The notes: a model not told the origin generated them from the letters alone. A stretch of DNA of 60,403 nucleotides from Bordetella parapertussis (GCA_945901405.1 CAMDLH010000012.1:1-60403), one strand, 5' to 3'; numbered from the stretch's first letter, positions 1 to 9,080 are shown. Numbers and translations: made by a program.

Positions 1-63
1 TGAGATTTCTTGCAGGCTCCCGCCTTGCGCCATCACTGGCGTAATGTCCGTCATCTTGCCCAT
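1..63 (-). CDS. 5' end of an unidentified protein gene, cut by the window edge
   Basis: Reading leftward, an ATG at 63 is preceded by GAGGAG about 8 bases upstream, a strong ribosome binding site, and the frame stays open for 21 codons to the window edge. The peptide starts MGKMTDITPVMAQGG. A second ATG at 54 could also serve. The fragment is too short to assign a family. It points the same way as the restriction-modification remnant but is separated from it by about 130 bases. Confidence 0.5.
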   Translation of the reverse strand, partial: MGKMTDITPVMAQGGSLQEIS

Positions 64-193
64 CGCCTCTGCTCCTCATCAGATTGAACCCGCTGATGAA
101 GTTAACAGAGGCGTCAATCAATTTCATTCACGCTTGCTGCAAGGACACGCTCAATGATGAACCGGCAGTCTTTTTAAACCAGACCTCTACCGG

Positions 194-956
194 CTAACGC
201 CGGAATCGCGGCGTCCAAGATTCAACCAGCGCCGCCTCGTCGTCTTCCTCTTCCTCGTCGGGAAGTTCAATGCCGTAAAGTACGGTGAGTGTTTTTCCGT
301 AGCTTCCAAGACCGATTATGTCTTCACTGACTTCGATGCTGCGACGACCGCCGAACCAGTCTTGCAGGTTCGAGGCGTCTTCGACGCGAACGGCGCGCCG
401 TACGTTCTCGCTGTCCTGGTTAAACGTGAACGTCGGCGTGTTGCGGGGTACCGCCTCGCGCTTGCGAATCCAATCGATGCCGTCAACGGCTTTGAGAGCG
501 TCAGACATAAAGCAGTGGTCAATGCTGTTGGCGCTTTTGTCGTCCAATGCCTTGCGCAAATGCCTCGTAAACAGTTTCGGGCATGACCTGGACATTGCGG
601 GAGTACGCGAAATCCACATACAACTCCGCGTCCCACAGCATGAAAATCCCGATGTCAGACCGATAACCCGCGAGTAGCGGGATACGACCGTCGGAACTGT
701 CGGAATTGCCGCGCGCGCCGCGCGCCTGTCCCGGAACGATAAGCTGAATCTTGTGCTCACCCATCGTGCGCCCACCGGGCGGATAGGTTGCATTGTAGAG
801 ATATACCCTGAGCTTGGGCGGAAACGGACTCTTGAGATCGATATCGAGTGGTTTTACGTCAACGGCGCTATGCGATACGGCTGCATCGTTCAGGGCTTCG
901 AGGAATGTCCGATGCAACTCTTCGACTGAAAGCCGCTCATTACCGGACGCCGACAT
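194..956 (-). pseudogene. Type II restriction endonuclease-like gene, frameshifted
   Basis: The first frame runs from the ATG at 956 to a stop at 519 (145 residues). It carries a segment with EHKIQLIVPGQ, SDGRIPLLAGY and FMLWDAELY, of the kind found in putative restriction endonucleases beside DNA methyltransferases. A second minus frame continues with plausible protein (ALDDKSANSIDHC to an acidic DEEEEDDEAALVE tail) down to the stop at 194. No single frame covers both, so a frameshift lies roughly between 520 and 590. The start is 1 base beyond the stop of the methyltransferase gene, as expected for a coupled R-M operon. Family assignment is by context and motif impression; a sequencing error could also explain the frame break. 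Confidence 0.5.
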
Positions 957-957
957 A

Positions 958-1984
958 TCACACGAGTCCTCTCACTCTCACCGTGCGATCCTTTCGGCGT
1001 CCGTTGACGCGCACGATCGTCCCTTTCGCGCGCGACCGAAGATGCGCGGGACGACCGCGACCTCCATCCTCGGGCAGGAGAATCTCCTCTTCGTCAACCG
1101 GCACCGCGCAGGGAGGCGAGATGCGATAGAAAATTTCCTTGCTCCTGCGTGTTGGCTGCGCCTCGAACCTCGCCAGTGCGCCTTCAAGATACGGCCTTGA
1201 TGTCTCGCAGCAAATCCACCGGCGAAGCGCGTATTCCGCCGATTCGCCGGTTACGCACGAACCGGCAAAGGGGTCCAGAACAACGTCACCAGGGTCTGTC
1301 AAAAGACGGATGAAGTATTCCGGGATCGTCGCGGGATAGCGCGCCGGGTGGATCGGCAGGTTTTTCTCGCGGCAATAGTCTTGATAGCGGCCATTGGATT
1401 CTGTATTCGCGAGCGCAAGAAGATTCGGAGGCACCGAGCCGCCGTTGTTCCTGTTGAATTTCTCGGAGATATCGTGACCGGAAGGACGCAGCTTCGCCTC
1501 GTACCCATTCGCCAGCAGGTCGCGCATGGAGTCGCTGTACGGCGCGAGCACACGGCGGTTGTTGGCCTTCGGCCACGGCGTCGGCGAGAGCCACCAGATG
1601 CAATTGACCGCGTCCTTGACGCGCACCCGGCGCACATTCACCCATTCGGCGGGCGTGGGAAGTTTTGCCGGATTCCACCAGTAGTGCTCCTGGCAAAGGT
1701 GCAAACCGAATTCCCGGCAGAGCATGATGAGCAGATCAAAGTGATAGAGCGATCGTGTCGGCGTGCCGACCTTCCACGATCCCCCGATATCGATAACGAG
1801 GCTCCCCGAAGGCTTAAGCACCCTGCGGAACCCGATGCAAAAGGATGGGTGCGACTGCTTGTGAGAAAATGCGAAATCCTCTCTAACATCTCGTTCAAAA
1901 AACTCACGCCAATTGCTTCCAGCACAGAAATCAAGCGCGCCAGAAAGACGATCATGAGAGGAAAGCCTGAGCGTTTACTATGGA
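958..1984 (-). pseudogene. DNA methyltransferase (N4/N6 type), 5'-truncated or disrupted
   Basis: The C-terminal two thirds are clear. RRVLKPSGSLVIDIGG, then PTRSLYHF, WWNPAKLPTPAEWVNVRR and KLRPSGH lead to the AdoMet-binding motif VLDPFAGSCVTGESAE near the end. This is the N4-cytosine/N6-adenine methylase family of type II R-M systems. The frame stays open upstream of the GTG at 1821 to the double stop TAG-TAA at 1984-1989, but no ATG, GTG or TTG was found in that extension and the catalytic (S/D)PP(Y/F) motif is not visible. The gene has probably lost its N-terminus to stop codons or a frameshift and is likely inactive. The endonuclease-like gene follows after 1 base. Confidence 0.6.
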
Positions 1985-1989
1985 GTGAC

Positions 1990-2282
1990 GAGAGTGCAAG
2001 GATGATTGTGGCGAGCAAGTTCCTCGACAATCGGGACGACGGATAAGCCTTTATGCCGACAAAAGCCGTGCACCATGCTTTCAGCCGTTGTCAGATAGGG
2101 GCAAAAATGCTTGAATGGGGTTCAAGGTCTTAAAAATAAATACACAACATATACACAGGAGATTTAAGTCGTAAATAATTACTTTAAATCAATTACTTAT
2201 AATGGTAACACTCCCCCGCAAGCGGAGGAAGGAGCCGACTTGCGGCGTGCTCAACACATCTCGAAATTCAAGCGTCGTAACA
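1990..2282. other. AT-rich gene-free stretch
   Basis: About 290 bases between the R-M remnant and the hydro-lyase operon have no convincing gene. The part from about 2100 to 2205 is markedly AT-rich. A short inverted repeat (CCGCAAG at 2216-2222, CTTGCGG at 2239-2245) lies downstream of the leuD-like gene but has no T-tract, so calling it a terminator would be a guess. The stretch may contain the lost 5' part of the methyltransferase gene. Confidence 0.4.
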
Positions 2283-2792
2283 CTAATGTGTAGCCTCGGC
2301 CCTGCGCGCCAGCCGCGACTTGATCCAGCCTTTCTCGCCACCACACTCGACGATTTCGCGCAGCACGTTCGGCAGCGGCGCGCTTGCGAGCACCTTGCCG
2401 GTGGTGAGATTTTTTAGTTCTCCCGACACCACATCCAGCTCGATGCGGTCGCCGGTGTTGACGAAATCAACCACGCCCGGACACGGCGTGACGAGCAGGT
2501 TATCGCTGATGCTGCTGCGGAAAAATATTCGTCCGAACGATTCCGCGATAACCGCGCCGATGCCCAGCGCCTTTAACGCGGCGTGTGCCGGACGTGAGGA
2601 GCCGCAGCCGAAATTACGGCCGCCGACCACGATGTCTCCGGCTTTCACTTTTGAGGCGAATGTCGGATCGAGCGTTTCCAGGCAGTGCTTCGCCTGATCG
2701 GCGAGCGACAGGTGCGAATAGGTTTCGAGCCGAATCAGATCGGTGTTGATATCGTCCTGCGGGAATTTCCATGCGGTTCCGGTTACTTTCAT
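2283..2792 (-). CDS. LeuD-type hydro-lyase, small subunit
   Basis: A 169-residue small subunit of the 3-isopropylmalate dehydratase/homoaconitase/dimethylmaleate hydratase group. It opens with the family pattern WKFPQDDINTDLI and has the swivel-domain signature GGRNFGCGSSRPAH and the later ESFGRIFFR. Such proteins pair with a 4Fe-4S large subunit to isomerise or (de)hydrate substituted malates in the cytosol. The large-subunit gene ends 12 bases upstream, so the two are co-transcribed. The operon has receptors, an aldolase and a hydroxyacid dehydrogenase but no other leu gene. A catabolic role such as hydration of a methylated maleate is therefore more likely than leucine synthesis, but the substrate cannot be read from the sequence. 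Confidence 0.85.
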   Translation of the reverse strand: MKVTGTAWKFPQDDINTDLIRLETYSHLSLADQAKHCLETLDPTFASKVKAGDIVVGGRNFGCGSSRPAHAALKALGIGAVIAESFGRIFFRSSISDNLLVTPCPGVVDFVNTGDRIELDVVSGELKNLTTGKVLASAPLPNVLREIVECGGEKGWIKSRLARRAEATH

Positions 2793-2804
2793 GGCGGCCT
2801 CGTT

Positions 2805-4076
2805 TCAAAGATAGCGGGCAGGGTTGGCGATGCAGCCCTCGATGGCGGATGCGGCGACGGTGGCGGGCGAACCGAGATAAATTTGCGCGCCCGCGCCCAT
2901 GCGGCCTTCAAAATTGCGCGTGTTGCACGATATCGCCACTTCACCTGGCGCGAGTATGCCGCCGCCTTGACCGGGGCACGCGCCGCAACCGGCGCTGGTT
3001 ACCGTGGCGTTCGCTTCATTCAGGATATCCATGTAACCGAGGCGCGTCGCGGCCTTCACCACTTCGCGCGAACCGGGCACCACGATCAAACGCACGTCGG
3101 GATGCACCTTGCGCCCCTTGAGTATGCCGGCCGCGGCGGCGATGTCTTCCAGCCGCCCGCTGGCGCATGAGCCGATATACGCCTGATCGACACGCATGCC
3201 CTCGACCGCACTGAGAGGCTTCACGTTGGTGGGCGCGTGGGGCAGGGCGATTTGCGGTTCGAGATCGGACACGTTGAACTCATGCAGTGCATCGTATGCG
3301 TAGTTGGCGTCGGTCTCGTAGACCTTGAAGGTCTTGCCGCCGCGGCCTTTGACATAGGCCCAAGTCACTTCGTCCGGCTGTATGTACGAAGCCATCGCGC
3401 CCATCTCGGTGCCCATGTTGCACAGGGTGAAGCGCATGTCCATGTCGAGGCCGTGCACGAACGAGCCGGCGAATTCAGCCGCATGGCCGAGGGCCGCGCG
3501 CTGGCCCATGCGTGCGTTGATGTGCAAGGCCACGTCGCGCGCGTAGACGCCTTTTCTCAGCGTGCCTTCGATTTTGAACAGCATGATTTTGGGCGCGTCG
3601 ATGATGTAGCACCCGAGTGCGAGCAGCGAGAGCCTGCCCCCCGCAAGCGAGGCGGCAAACGCGCCGAGCGCGCCGCTGGTGGGTGTGTGTGAATCGCGCA
3701 GCGCGAGCACCACGCCGGGGCCGACGACACCTTGCTCCGCCATGATCAGGTGCGAAATGCCCGCGCCGCCATCCTGCATCGGTATGCCATGCGAGCGAAA
3801 AAACTCGCGCCAGCGTTTTTGCCCGGCGGCGATGCCGGAATTGGGCGCGGGCGAAGCGTGATCGAGAAACGGATACATCTTGTCCCGCAGCGGCAGTTGC
3901 GTGACGCCCAGTTCGCGCAAGTCGGCTTCGAGCTTGTCGACTTCCTCGGCGTTGTCGGCCATCTGGAACGCGAACACATCGGGTTCCACTTCCAGAAAAT
4001 CGCCCGCCTTGACGCTGGCGGGCCGCGGGTGCGCATGATCGGCAAGAATTTTATGCAGTGCGTGCATGGTGGTCAT
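2805..4076 (-). CDS. LeuC/aconitase-type 4Fe-4S hydro-lyase, large subunit
   Basis: A 423-residue large subunit of the aconitase superfamily. The three cysteines expected to hold the 4Fe-4S cluster are in IGSCASGRLEDI and SAGCGACPGQGGG, and the substrate-loop segment RDSHTPTSGALGAF is present. The ATG at 4076 (MTTMHALHK) is preferred to an upstream in-frame start at 4133, which would add 19 residues and overlap the preceding receptor gene. The length and the CASG/GACPG variants resemble the dimethylmaleate hydratase or homoaconitase-like branch more than classical LeuC, which has CTNSR and GCGMC. The small-subunit gene is 12 bases downstream. Confidence 0.85.
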   Translation of the reverse strand: MTTMHALHKILADHAHPRPASVKAGDFLEVEPDVFAFQMADNAEEVDKLEADLRELGVTQLPLRDKMYPFLDHASPAPNSGIAAGQKRWREFFRSHGIPMQDGGAGISHLIMAEQGVVGPGVVLALRDSHTPTSGALGAFAASLAGGRLSLLALGCYIIDAPKIMLFKIEGTLRKGVYARDVALHINARMGQRAALGHAAEFAGSFVHGLDMDMRFTLCNMGTEMGAMASYIQPDEVTWAYVKGRGGKTFKVYETDANYAYDALHEFNVSDLEPQIALPHAPTNVKPLSAVEGMRVDQAYIGSCASGRLEDIAAAAGILKGRKVHPDVRLIVVPGSREVVKAATRLGYMDILNEANATVTSAGCGACPGQGGGILAPGEVAISCNTRNFEGRMGAGAQIYLGSPATVAASAIEGCIANPARYL

Positions 4077-4129
4077 GATTGGCTCGGTTGATGTGAGGTT
4101 TCGTGAATGACGGAAGGCAAAGGAAAAAA

Positions 4130-5089
4130 TCAATCAGGCCGTGCGCCGGAAACTTTCACGACCTTGGCCCACTTGGCGATGTCTTGTGCCAGAAAATCGC
4201 CGAACTCGCGCGCCGTGCCGCCGACGATTTCGCTGCCAAACTCGGCATAGCGATCCTTGAGCAAAGGCAGTGCTCGATTGGCCTCCATATTGAGGCGCTC
4301 TATGCTGGCGGGTGGCGTTTTCGCGGGCGCGATGAGTCCGTACCAGCCGGTCACTTCGTAGCCGGGCAACCCGGCTTCGCTGACGGTGGGCGTGTTCGGC
4401 GACACCGGCGAGCGCTTCGGCCCGGTGACGGCGAGCGCGCGCACGCGGCCCGCATTCACATGCGGCACAATCGCCGTGATGCTGCTGAACAGCACTTGCA
4501 CCTCGCCCGAGAGGAATGCGGCATTGGATGGGCCGGAGCCTTTGTACGGAATATGCATCATGTCGATTCCCGCCATCGACTTGAACAATTCACCCGCCAG
4601 ATGATTGGCACTGCCGTTGCCCGATGAGCCGTAGCTCAGTACCTTTGGATTCGCTTTTGCGTAAGCGATCAGCGCCTTTACGGAAGTCGCCTGCACATTA
4701 AGCCGCACGGCGAGAAAGTACTGCCCGAACGTCATGCGTATGATCGGCGTGAAGTCGCGCAGGGCATCGTAAGGCACTTTCGGTTGCAGGCTCGGGTTGA
4801 CGGTGAATTCAGGCGAGATGCCAAGTATGGTGTAGCCATCGGGCGTGGCGCGCGCGGCGATCTCGGTGCCGAGCATGCTGCCTGCACCTGGGCGATTGTC
4901 GATGATGAAAGTCTGGCCCAGCGATTCGCCCAGCCTGGCGCACATGAGCCGCGTGGTGATGTCGGTGCCGCCGCCCGGCGCGAACGGCACGATTACGCGC
5001 ACTGGGCGATCCGGGTATTGCGCGTGGCACACGCCGCTTGCGGAAAGCATTGCAATACATGCTCGGACGATGGAATGCACAGCGCTCAC
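4130..5089 (-). CDS. Bug/TctC-family periplasmic solute receptor
   Basis: A 319-residue tripartite-tricarboxylate-type receptor. An N-terminal signal peptide (basic start, hydrophobic stretch, cleavage near CHAQYPDRP) precedes the Bug fold with VIVPFAPGGGTDITTR, DNRPGAGSMLGTE and GSSGNGSANHLAGELFK. A GTG start at 5089 is chosen because it overlaps the upstream dehydrogenase stop as GTGA, has AAGGGG upstream and directly yields the signal peptide; the longer frame to 5266 lies inside the dehydrogenase gene. These receptors bind carboxylates in the periplasm. No TctA/TctB membrane genes are present, which is common for Bug proteins in Burkholderiales. Confidence 0.88.
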   Translation of the reverse strand: MSAVHSIVRACIAMLSASGVCHAQYPDRPVRVIVPFAPGGGTDITTRLMCARLGESLGQTFIIDNRPGAGSMLGTEIAARATPDGYTILGISPEFTVNPSLQPKVPYDALRDFTPIIRMTFGQYFLAVRLNVQATSVKALIAYAKANPKVLSYGSSGNGSANHLAGELFKSMAGIDMMHIPYKGSGPSNAAFLSGEVQVLFSSITAIVPHVNAGRVRALAVTGPKRSPVSPNTPTVSEAGLPGYEVTGWYGLIAPAKTPPASIERLNMEANRALPLLKDRYAEFGSEIVGGTAREFGDFLAQDIAKWAKVVKVSGARPD

Positions 5090-6012
5090 GCACGCCCCTT
5101 GCCGGCCTTGCCCACGACCTTCACGCCCGCCCATGCTTCGAGATAGGTAATCAGCGACGACGAATCGCGCTTGGCACCGCCGTGGTTGACACCATAGCCC
5201 CAAAGCTGGCGCGCCATATTGCCCATCAGCATGGTTACGCCGAGTTTGTCCGCTTCCTTCATGCAAAGCTGGATGTCCTTGTAAGTGGTCTCCATGCTGC
5301 TGCCGTAGTCAAAGGTGCGCGGCAGCACAGAGCGCGGAATCTTGTGCAGCGTGCAGTTGTTCATGCCGGTGCTGCTGTTGATCACCGCGGTCATCGCGTC
5401 GGGGTCCAGCCCGGCTTTGGCGCCGAGGACGTACGCTTCGTAGGTTGCAGCCGTCGATATCTGAGACAGGAGATTGTTCACCAGCTTCATCATCTGCGCC
5501 TGGCCGGATTTTTCACCCATGTAGTGCGTCTCGCCGCACACCGCGAGCAGTGGCTTCACGCGTTCAAATGCCTTGCGGTCGCCAGACAGAATAATGGTGA
5601 GATCGCCCTCGGCCGCGCGCTTGACGCCGCCGCTCACCGGCGCATCGAGCAGCGTGATCTTGTGCTTTGCGAGATCAGCGCCCAGCTCGCTCGCAAACTG
5701 CGGGCCGGTGGTTGAACAATCAATGACGATCTTCACGGCCTTGCCGTGGCACACACCGTTCTTGCCCAATGCCACTTCACGCACGGTTTCAAGATACGGC
5801 AGACTGAAAATGACGACCTCGGCTTTATCCGCCACGGCCTTGGGCGAGGTTGCGGCATGCGCGCCCAATTTGACGGCGCGTTGCATCGCTTGTTTGTTGA
5901 TGTCGTACACCGTCACATGTTTGCCGCTCTGGATAAGGCACGCCGCGATGGGGCCGCCCATCTTACCCAGGCCGATGAAACCAATGCTCTGTAAGTTATT
6001 GTTTTTATTCAT
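5086..6012 (-). CDS. NAD-binding beta-hydroxyacid dehydrogenase (3-hydroxyisobutyrate dehydrogenase family)
   Basis: A 308-residue enzyme with the N-terminal dinucleotide motif GFIGLGKMGGPIA and the substrate-binding DAPVSGGVKRAAEGDLT. The catalytic lysine region is KSGQAQMMKLVNNLL and the C-terminal helical domain closes the protein. The family oxidises 3-hydroxyacids (3-hydroxyisobutyrate, tartronate semialdehyde, 2-(hydroxymethyl)glutarate) using NAD(P). The start codon shares a base with the aldolase stop (TAATG), so translation is coupled. The first codons (MNKNNNLQ) are formed by one copy of the AT-rich 17-bp repeat described elsewhere, an unusual way to start this protein. Exact substrate unknown. 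Confidence 0.88.
   Translation of the reverse strand: MNKNNNLQSIGFIGLGKMGGPIAACLIQSGKHVTVYDINKQAMQRAVKLGAHAATSPKAVADKAEVVIFSLPYLETVREVALGKNGVCHGKAVKIVIDCSTTGPQFASELGADLAKHKITLLDAPVSGGVKRAAEGDLTIILSGDRKAFERVKPLLAVCGETHYMGEKSGQAQMMKLVNNLLSQISTAATYEAYVLGAKAGLDPDAMTAVINSSTGMNNCTLHKIPRSVLPRTFDYGSSMETTYKDIQLCMKEADKLGVTMLMGNMARQLWGYGVNHGGAKRDSSSLITYLEAWAGVKVVGKAGKGRA
5991..6011 (+). repeat. AT-rich 17-bp repeat, copy 1
   Basis: The sequence is GTAAGTTATTGTTTTTATTC on the plus strand, lying over the first codons of the minus-strand dehydrogenase gene. It matches copies at 9279, 14778, 18203 and 32057. In this GC-rich window five near-identical AT-rich words at gene boundaries are unlikely by chance. 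Confidence 0.6.
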
Positions 6013-6818
6013 TATTTTGTCTTCAGGTCAAATACTTGTTTGGCTTTCTGGATGCAGGTGGCCATTAGAAATCCAAGATCGGTGCCGGTCGAAACATAAC
6101 GCGCGCCCATCTTCACGTATTCGGCGATGAGGTCGGGGCGGCTCGACAGGCCGCCGATGCCGACGTGTTTGCCGTGTTTGCGGCACGCGGTGATGGTGCG
6201 TTCGTACGCGGCGCGCACGCGTGGATCATCGTACTTGCCCGGTATGCCCATCTCGGCGGTGAGATCGCTGGTGCCTATCATCATCATGTCCATGCCCTCG
6301 ACGGCGGCGATTTCTTCCACGTGCTCGAGCGCTTCGAGTGTTTCCATCATCACCATCACCGTCGTTGCGTCGTTCAACGCCGGATCGGCTATTGCAGAGG
6401 GATACGAGCGGAATTGCAATTGCGCCGACGGGCCGCCGGCGGAGCGCTCACCCAGCGGCGGAAACTTGGCGGCGCTCACCACGCGGCGCGCGTCCGCGGC
6501 CGAACGCACATGCGGCGCGATCACGCCGAGCGCGCCGCCGTTCAACGCCGCGGCGATGTTTTGCGGGTCGGTATTGGGCACGCGCACGAAAGGCGTGACG
6601 CCGGCGGCGAGTGCCGCCATGCAGATTTGCCCCGTGGTGTCCCATGAAAAGCCATTGTGCTCGACATCGACGTAGATCGTGTCAAAGCCGGCGCTCGCGG
6701 CCATGCGCGCGATCTCGGTGGTGCGCACGAGGCGCACTGTCATTGATGCGACTACCTCGTCGCGCGCGAGTTTGTCTTTTACGATGTTGCGCAGGATGTC
6801 GCGAATTTCTACCGCCAT
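6012..6818 (-). CDS. HpcH/HpaI-family aldolase
   Basis: A 268-residue class II pyruvate aldolase of the HpcH/HpaI (citrate lyase beta-like) fold. Visible family features are YVDVEHNGFSWDT, VRVPNTDPQNIA, the metal-ligand region VMMETLEALEHVEEI with the later MMMIGTSDLTAEMGI, and the closing GARYVSTGTDLGFL. Such enzymes split 4-hydroxy-2-oxoacids into pyruvate and an aldehyde with a divalent metal. A strong AAGGAG stands before the ATG. The gene lies between a receptor gene and the dehydrogenase gene in one minus-strand operon, so it probably supplies the carbon-carbon cleavage step for the imported hydroxyacid. 2,4-dihydroxyhept-2-ene-1,7-dioate aldolase activity is possible but unsupported by context. 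Confidence 0.87.
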   Translation of the reverse strand: MAVEIRDILRNIVKDKLARDEVVASMTVRLVRTTEIARMAASAGFDTIYVDVEHNGFSWDTTGQICMAALAAGVTPFVRVPNTDPQNIAAALNGGALGVIAPHVRSAADARRVVSAAKFPPLGERSAGGPSAQLQFRSYPSAIADPALNDATTVMVMMETLEALEHVEEIAAVEGMDMMMIGTSDLTAEMGIPGKYDDPRVRAAYERTITACRKHGKHVGIGGLSSRPDLIAEYVKMGARYVSTGTDLGFLMATCIQKAKQVFDLKTK

Positions 6819-6864
6819 GTAGTTCTCCTTGTGTTCGACTGAACGAGTAAATTATTTAGCCGGA

Positions 6865-7869
6865 TTACTTAGCCTTAAGGCCAAGCTGGGCCAGTAGTTT
6901 CTCCCAACGCGGAATTTCCTGCTCGATGCGTTCGCGCAGTTGTTCGGGCGTGCTGCTTTGCGGTTCCGCGCCCGCACCGATGAGCTTGTCGCGTACGTCC
7001 GGTGCGGTGATCGTGGCGACGATTTCGCGATTGAGTTTGGCGATGACGGGCGGGGGCGTGCCGCGCGTCGTGCTGACGGAATGCCAGGTGCTTAGTTCGT
7101 AGCCGGGCACGCCTTGCTCGCTGATGGTGGGCAGTTCGGGCATTATCGTCGAGCGTTTACTGGTGGAGACGCCGATGGCGCGCAGCCGTCCGGTCTTGGC
7201 GTATTGCGCGCCCGCGGCGATGGCCTCGAACACGAACTGGATTTGCCCGCCGAAAAGATCCGTTGCCGCGGGCGTGCTGCCTTTGTACGGCACGTGCACC
7301 ACGTTGACGCCGGCCATCATCACGAACAACGCCGCCGCGAGATGCGATGTGCTGCCGCTGCCCGCCGAGCCGTAATTGAGCGCGCCGGGTTTAAGTTTTG
7401 CCTGTGCCACGAGGTCCTTGACCGAATTAAGACTGCCGCCATTGCGTGTGAGCAGCAAGTACGGCACCGTGGCAACCATGGTGATCGGCGCAAAATCACG
7501 CCGCGCGTCGTAGGGCGGCTTCGCCACCAGCAGCGGACTACTGATCATCGAGCCGGCGCCGCATGCACACAGCGTGTAGCCGTCAGGCGCGGCCCGCACG
7601 ACGAGTTCCGCGCCGAGCAGACCGCCCGCGCCGCCGCGATTATCGACGACGACAGTCTGGCCGACACGCTCGCCCAAGCCTTGCGCGATCATGCGGCCCA
7701 CCATGTCAATGGTGCCCCCGGGCGGGAAGGGCACGATCAAGCGGATGGGCCGGACAGGATAGTCTTGCGCGAATGTGATCGTAGGCGCGGCGCCAGCCGT
7801 CAGAAATCCGGCAAGCCAGAAACGTCCAAAAAGTCCAATACACGTCATGCGCGTCATACGGTTCATCAT
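6865..7869 (-). CDS. Bug/TctC-family periplasmic solute receptor
   Basis: A 334-residue receptor with a long signal peptide ending near TFAQDYPVRP, then LIVPFPPGGTIDMVGR, DNRGGAGGLLGAELV and GSAGSGSTSHLAAALF. It is the first gene of the minus-strand operon that continues through aldolase, dehydrogenase, second receptor and hydro-lyase; the gap to the aldolase gene is 46 bases. Two further in-frame Met codons near the start are alternatives. Two different Bug receptors in one operon suggest related carboxylate substrates, or one receptor acting as a sensor. Confidence 0.88.
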   Translation of the reverse strand: MMNRMTRMTCIGLFGRFWLAGFLTAGAAPTITFAQDYPVRPIRLIVPFPPGGTIDMVGRMIAQGLGERVGQTVVVDNRGGAGGLLGAELVVRAAPDGYTLCACGAGSMISSPLLVAKPPYDARRDFAPITMVATVPYLLLTRNGGSLNSVKDLVAQAKLKPGALNYGSAGSGSTSHLAAALFVMMAGVNVVHVPYKGSTPAATDLFGGQIQFVFEAIAAGAQYAKTGRLRAIGVSTSKRSTIMPELPTISEQGVPGYELSTWHSVSTTRGTPPPVIAKLNREIVATITAPDVRDKLIGAGAEPQSSTPEQLRERIEQEIPRWEKLLAQLGLKAK

Positions 7870-7997
7870 GCGCTTAATGTAAGCAGTCGTGCCGCGCGAG
7901 TCAACGCGCTGACCGCCGTACTCGCTTGACCCGGTGAAATCGCGCTACTAGACTCACTCTCAACTTGCTCTCTAAATCGACACCAAGAGGAATCCAC

Positions 7998-9080
7998 ATG
8001 CCCACGCAACAATCAACTCACGTCTTCGCCGGCGGCGCTTACTTCATGCTAAAAAACGGCGTGGAATATCGCGGCGGCTTTTTTCGCAAACCACTCGACG
8101 GCGATTTTGCGAAATCAGAATGGCAGTCTCTGACCGCGGGCCTGCCCGACAGAGTCGAGGCACGCGTGATTGTGTTTCATCCGAAGGATCGCGATGTCAT
8201 CTACGTCGGCACGCAGGATGGCCCGTACCGCAGCATCGACGGCGGCGACAACTGGGAGCGGCTGGGATTTCCCGATCGCGGCGTGATCATCTGGTCGATG
8301 GTATTTCACCCGACGAATTCCAAAGTGATGTACGCGGGCGCAGCACCCGTGGGCCTGTATCGCAGCGAGGATGGCGGTGACAACTGGTTGAAACTCAATG
8401 CCGCGTTCGACCCTGGCCATTGCCCGATGGGTTTCCCGACGCGTACCATCGGCATCGCCGCCGATGCCGGGCGGCCCGACGACGTGTACGCCGCGCTTGA
8501 AGTGAGCGGCGTGCTGCGCAGTAGCGATGGCGGCGAAAGCTGGACGGATTTATCCGAGCCGCTGATCCGACTGGCTGATCAGCCGCACCTGAAAAGCCGC
8601 CTTGGCAGCAGCACCGACGCATCGGGCATGCTCGATTCGCACGCCATCGCGGTCAGCTCCGCAAGCTCGGGCAATCCGTTCCTCGCGGTGCGCATGGGCA
8701 TATTCCGCAGCGCTGATCGCGGCACGTCGTGGAAAGACATCGAAGTCGGGCGCTATTCGCCGATGACGTATTGCCGCGACGTGATGGTGTCACCGCACGA
8801 TCCGCGCGTGTTGTATGCATGCCTGTCCGAGTCCTCGCGCGGCAAGGTGGGGTCGCTTTATCGCAGCGACGACGTCGGCGCATCGTGGAAGCGTGTCGAT
8901 CACGGATTCACTGCGAACGCCACCATGATGTCCTCGGCGGTCAATCCGCGCGATGCATCGCAAGTGTGTTGCGTGTCGCGCTGCGGGCAGGTGTTTGCAA
9001 CCGCGGATACCGGCGCGTCATGGAAGGAATCGCAGTTGCCCGAAGGTGTGAAGGATGTTTATGCCGTGGCGTGTGGATAA
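7998..9080 (+). CDS. BNR/Asp-box repeat beta-propeller protein (sortilin/Vps10-like)
   Basis: A 360-residue protein built of repeated propeller blades with Asp-box motifs: YRSIDGGDNWERL, YRSEDGGDNWLKL, LRSSDGGESWTDL, FRSADRGTSWKDI, YRSDDVGASWKRV and FATADTGASWKE. This spacing is typical of BNR/photosystem II stability-like or glycosidase-type propellers. There is no signal peptide and no sialidase catalytic set was recognised. The ATG at 7998 is chosen because AGAGGA lies 6 bases upstream; an in-frame start at 7965 would extend it. It is divergent from the receptor operon. Similar orphan propeller proteins occur beside Bug/CoA-transferase genes, but the role is unknown. Confidence 0.8.
   Translation: MPTQQSTHVFAGGAYFMLKNGVEYRGGFFRKPLDGDFAKSEWQSLTAGLPDRVEARVIVFHPKDRDVIYVGTQDGPYRSIDGGDNWERLGFPDRGVIIWSMVFHPTNSKVMYAGAAPVGLYRSEDGGDNWLKLNAAFDPGHCPMGFPTRTIGIAADAGRPDDVYAALEVSGVLRSSDGGESWTDLSEPLIRLADQPHLKSRLGSSTDASGMLDSHAIAVSSASSGNPFLAVRMGIFRSADRGTSWKDIEVGRYSPMTYCRDVMVSPHDPRVLYACLSESSRGKVGSLYRSDDVGASWKRVDHGFTANATMMSSAVNPRDASQVCCVSRCGQVFATADTGASWKESQLPEGVKDVYAVACG

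Noticed and set aside
2283..4076. Leucine biosynthesis leuCD
   Set aside because: No leuA or leuB nearby, non-classical cysteine motifs, and an operon with receptors, aldolase and dehydrogenase; leucine synthesis is not excluded but is less likely.
7998..9080. Repeated DGGDNW-type words that could be read as a DNA repeat array
   Set aside because: They are degenerate at the DNA level and correspond to Asp-box motifs of propeller blades in a coding frame.
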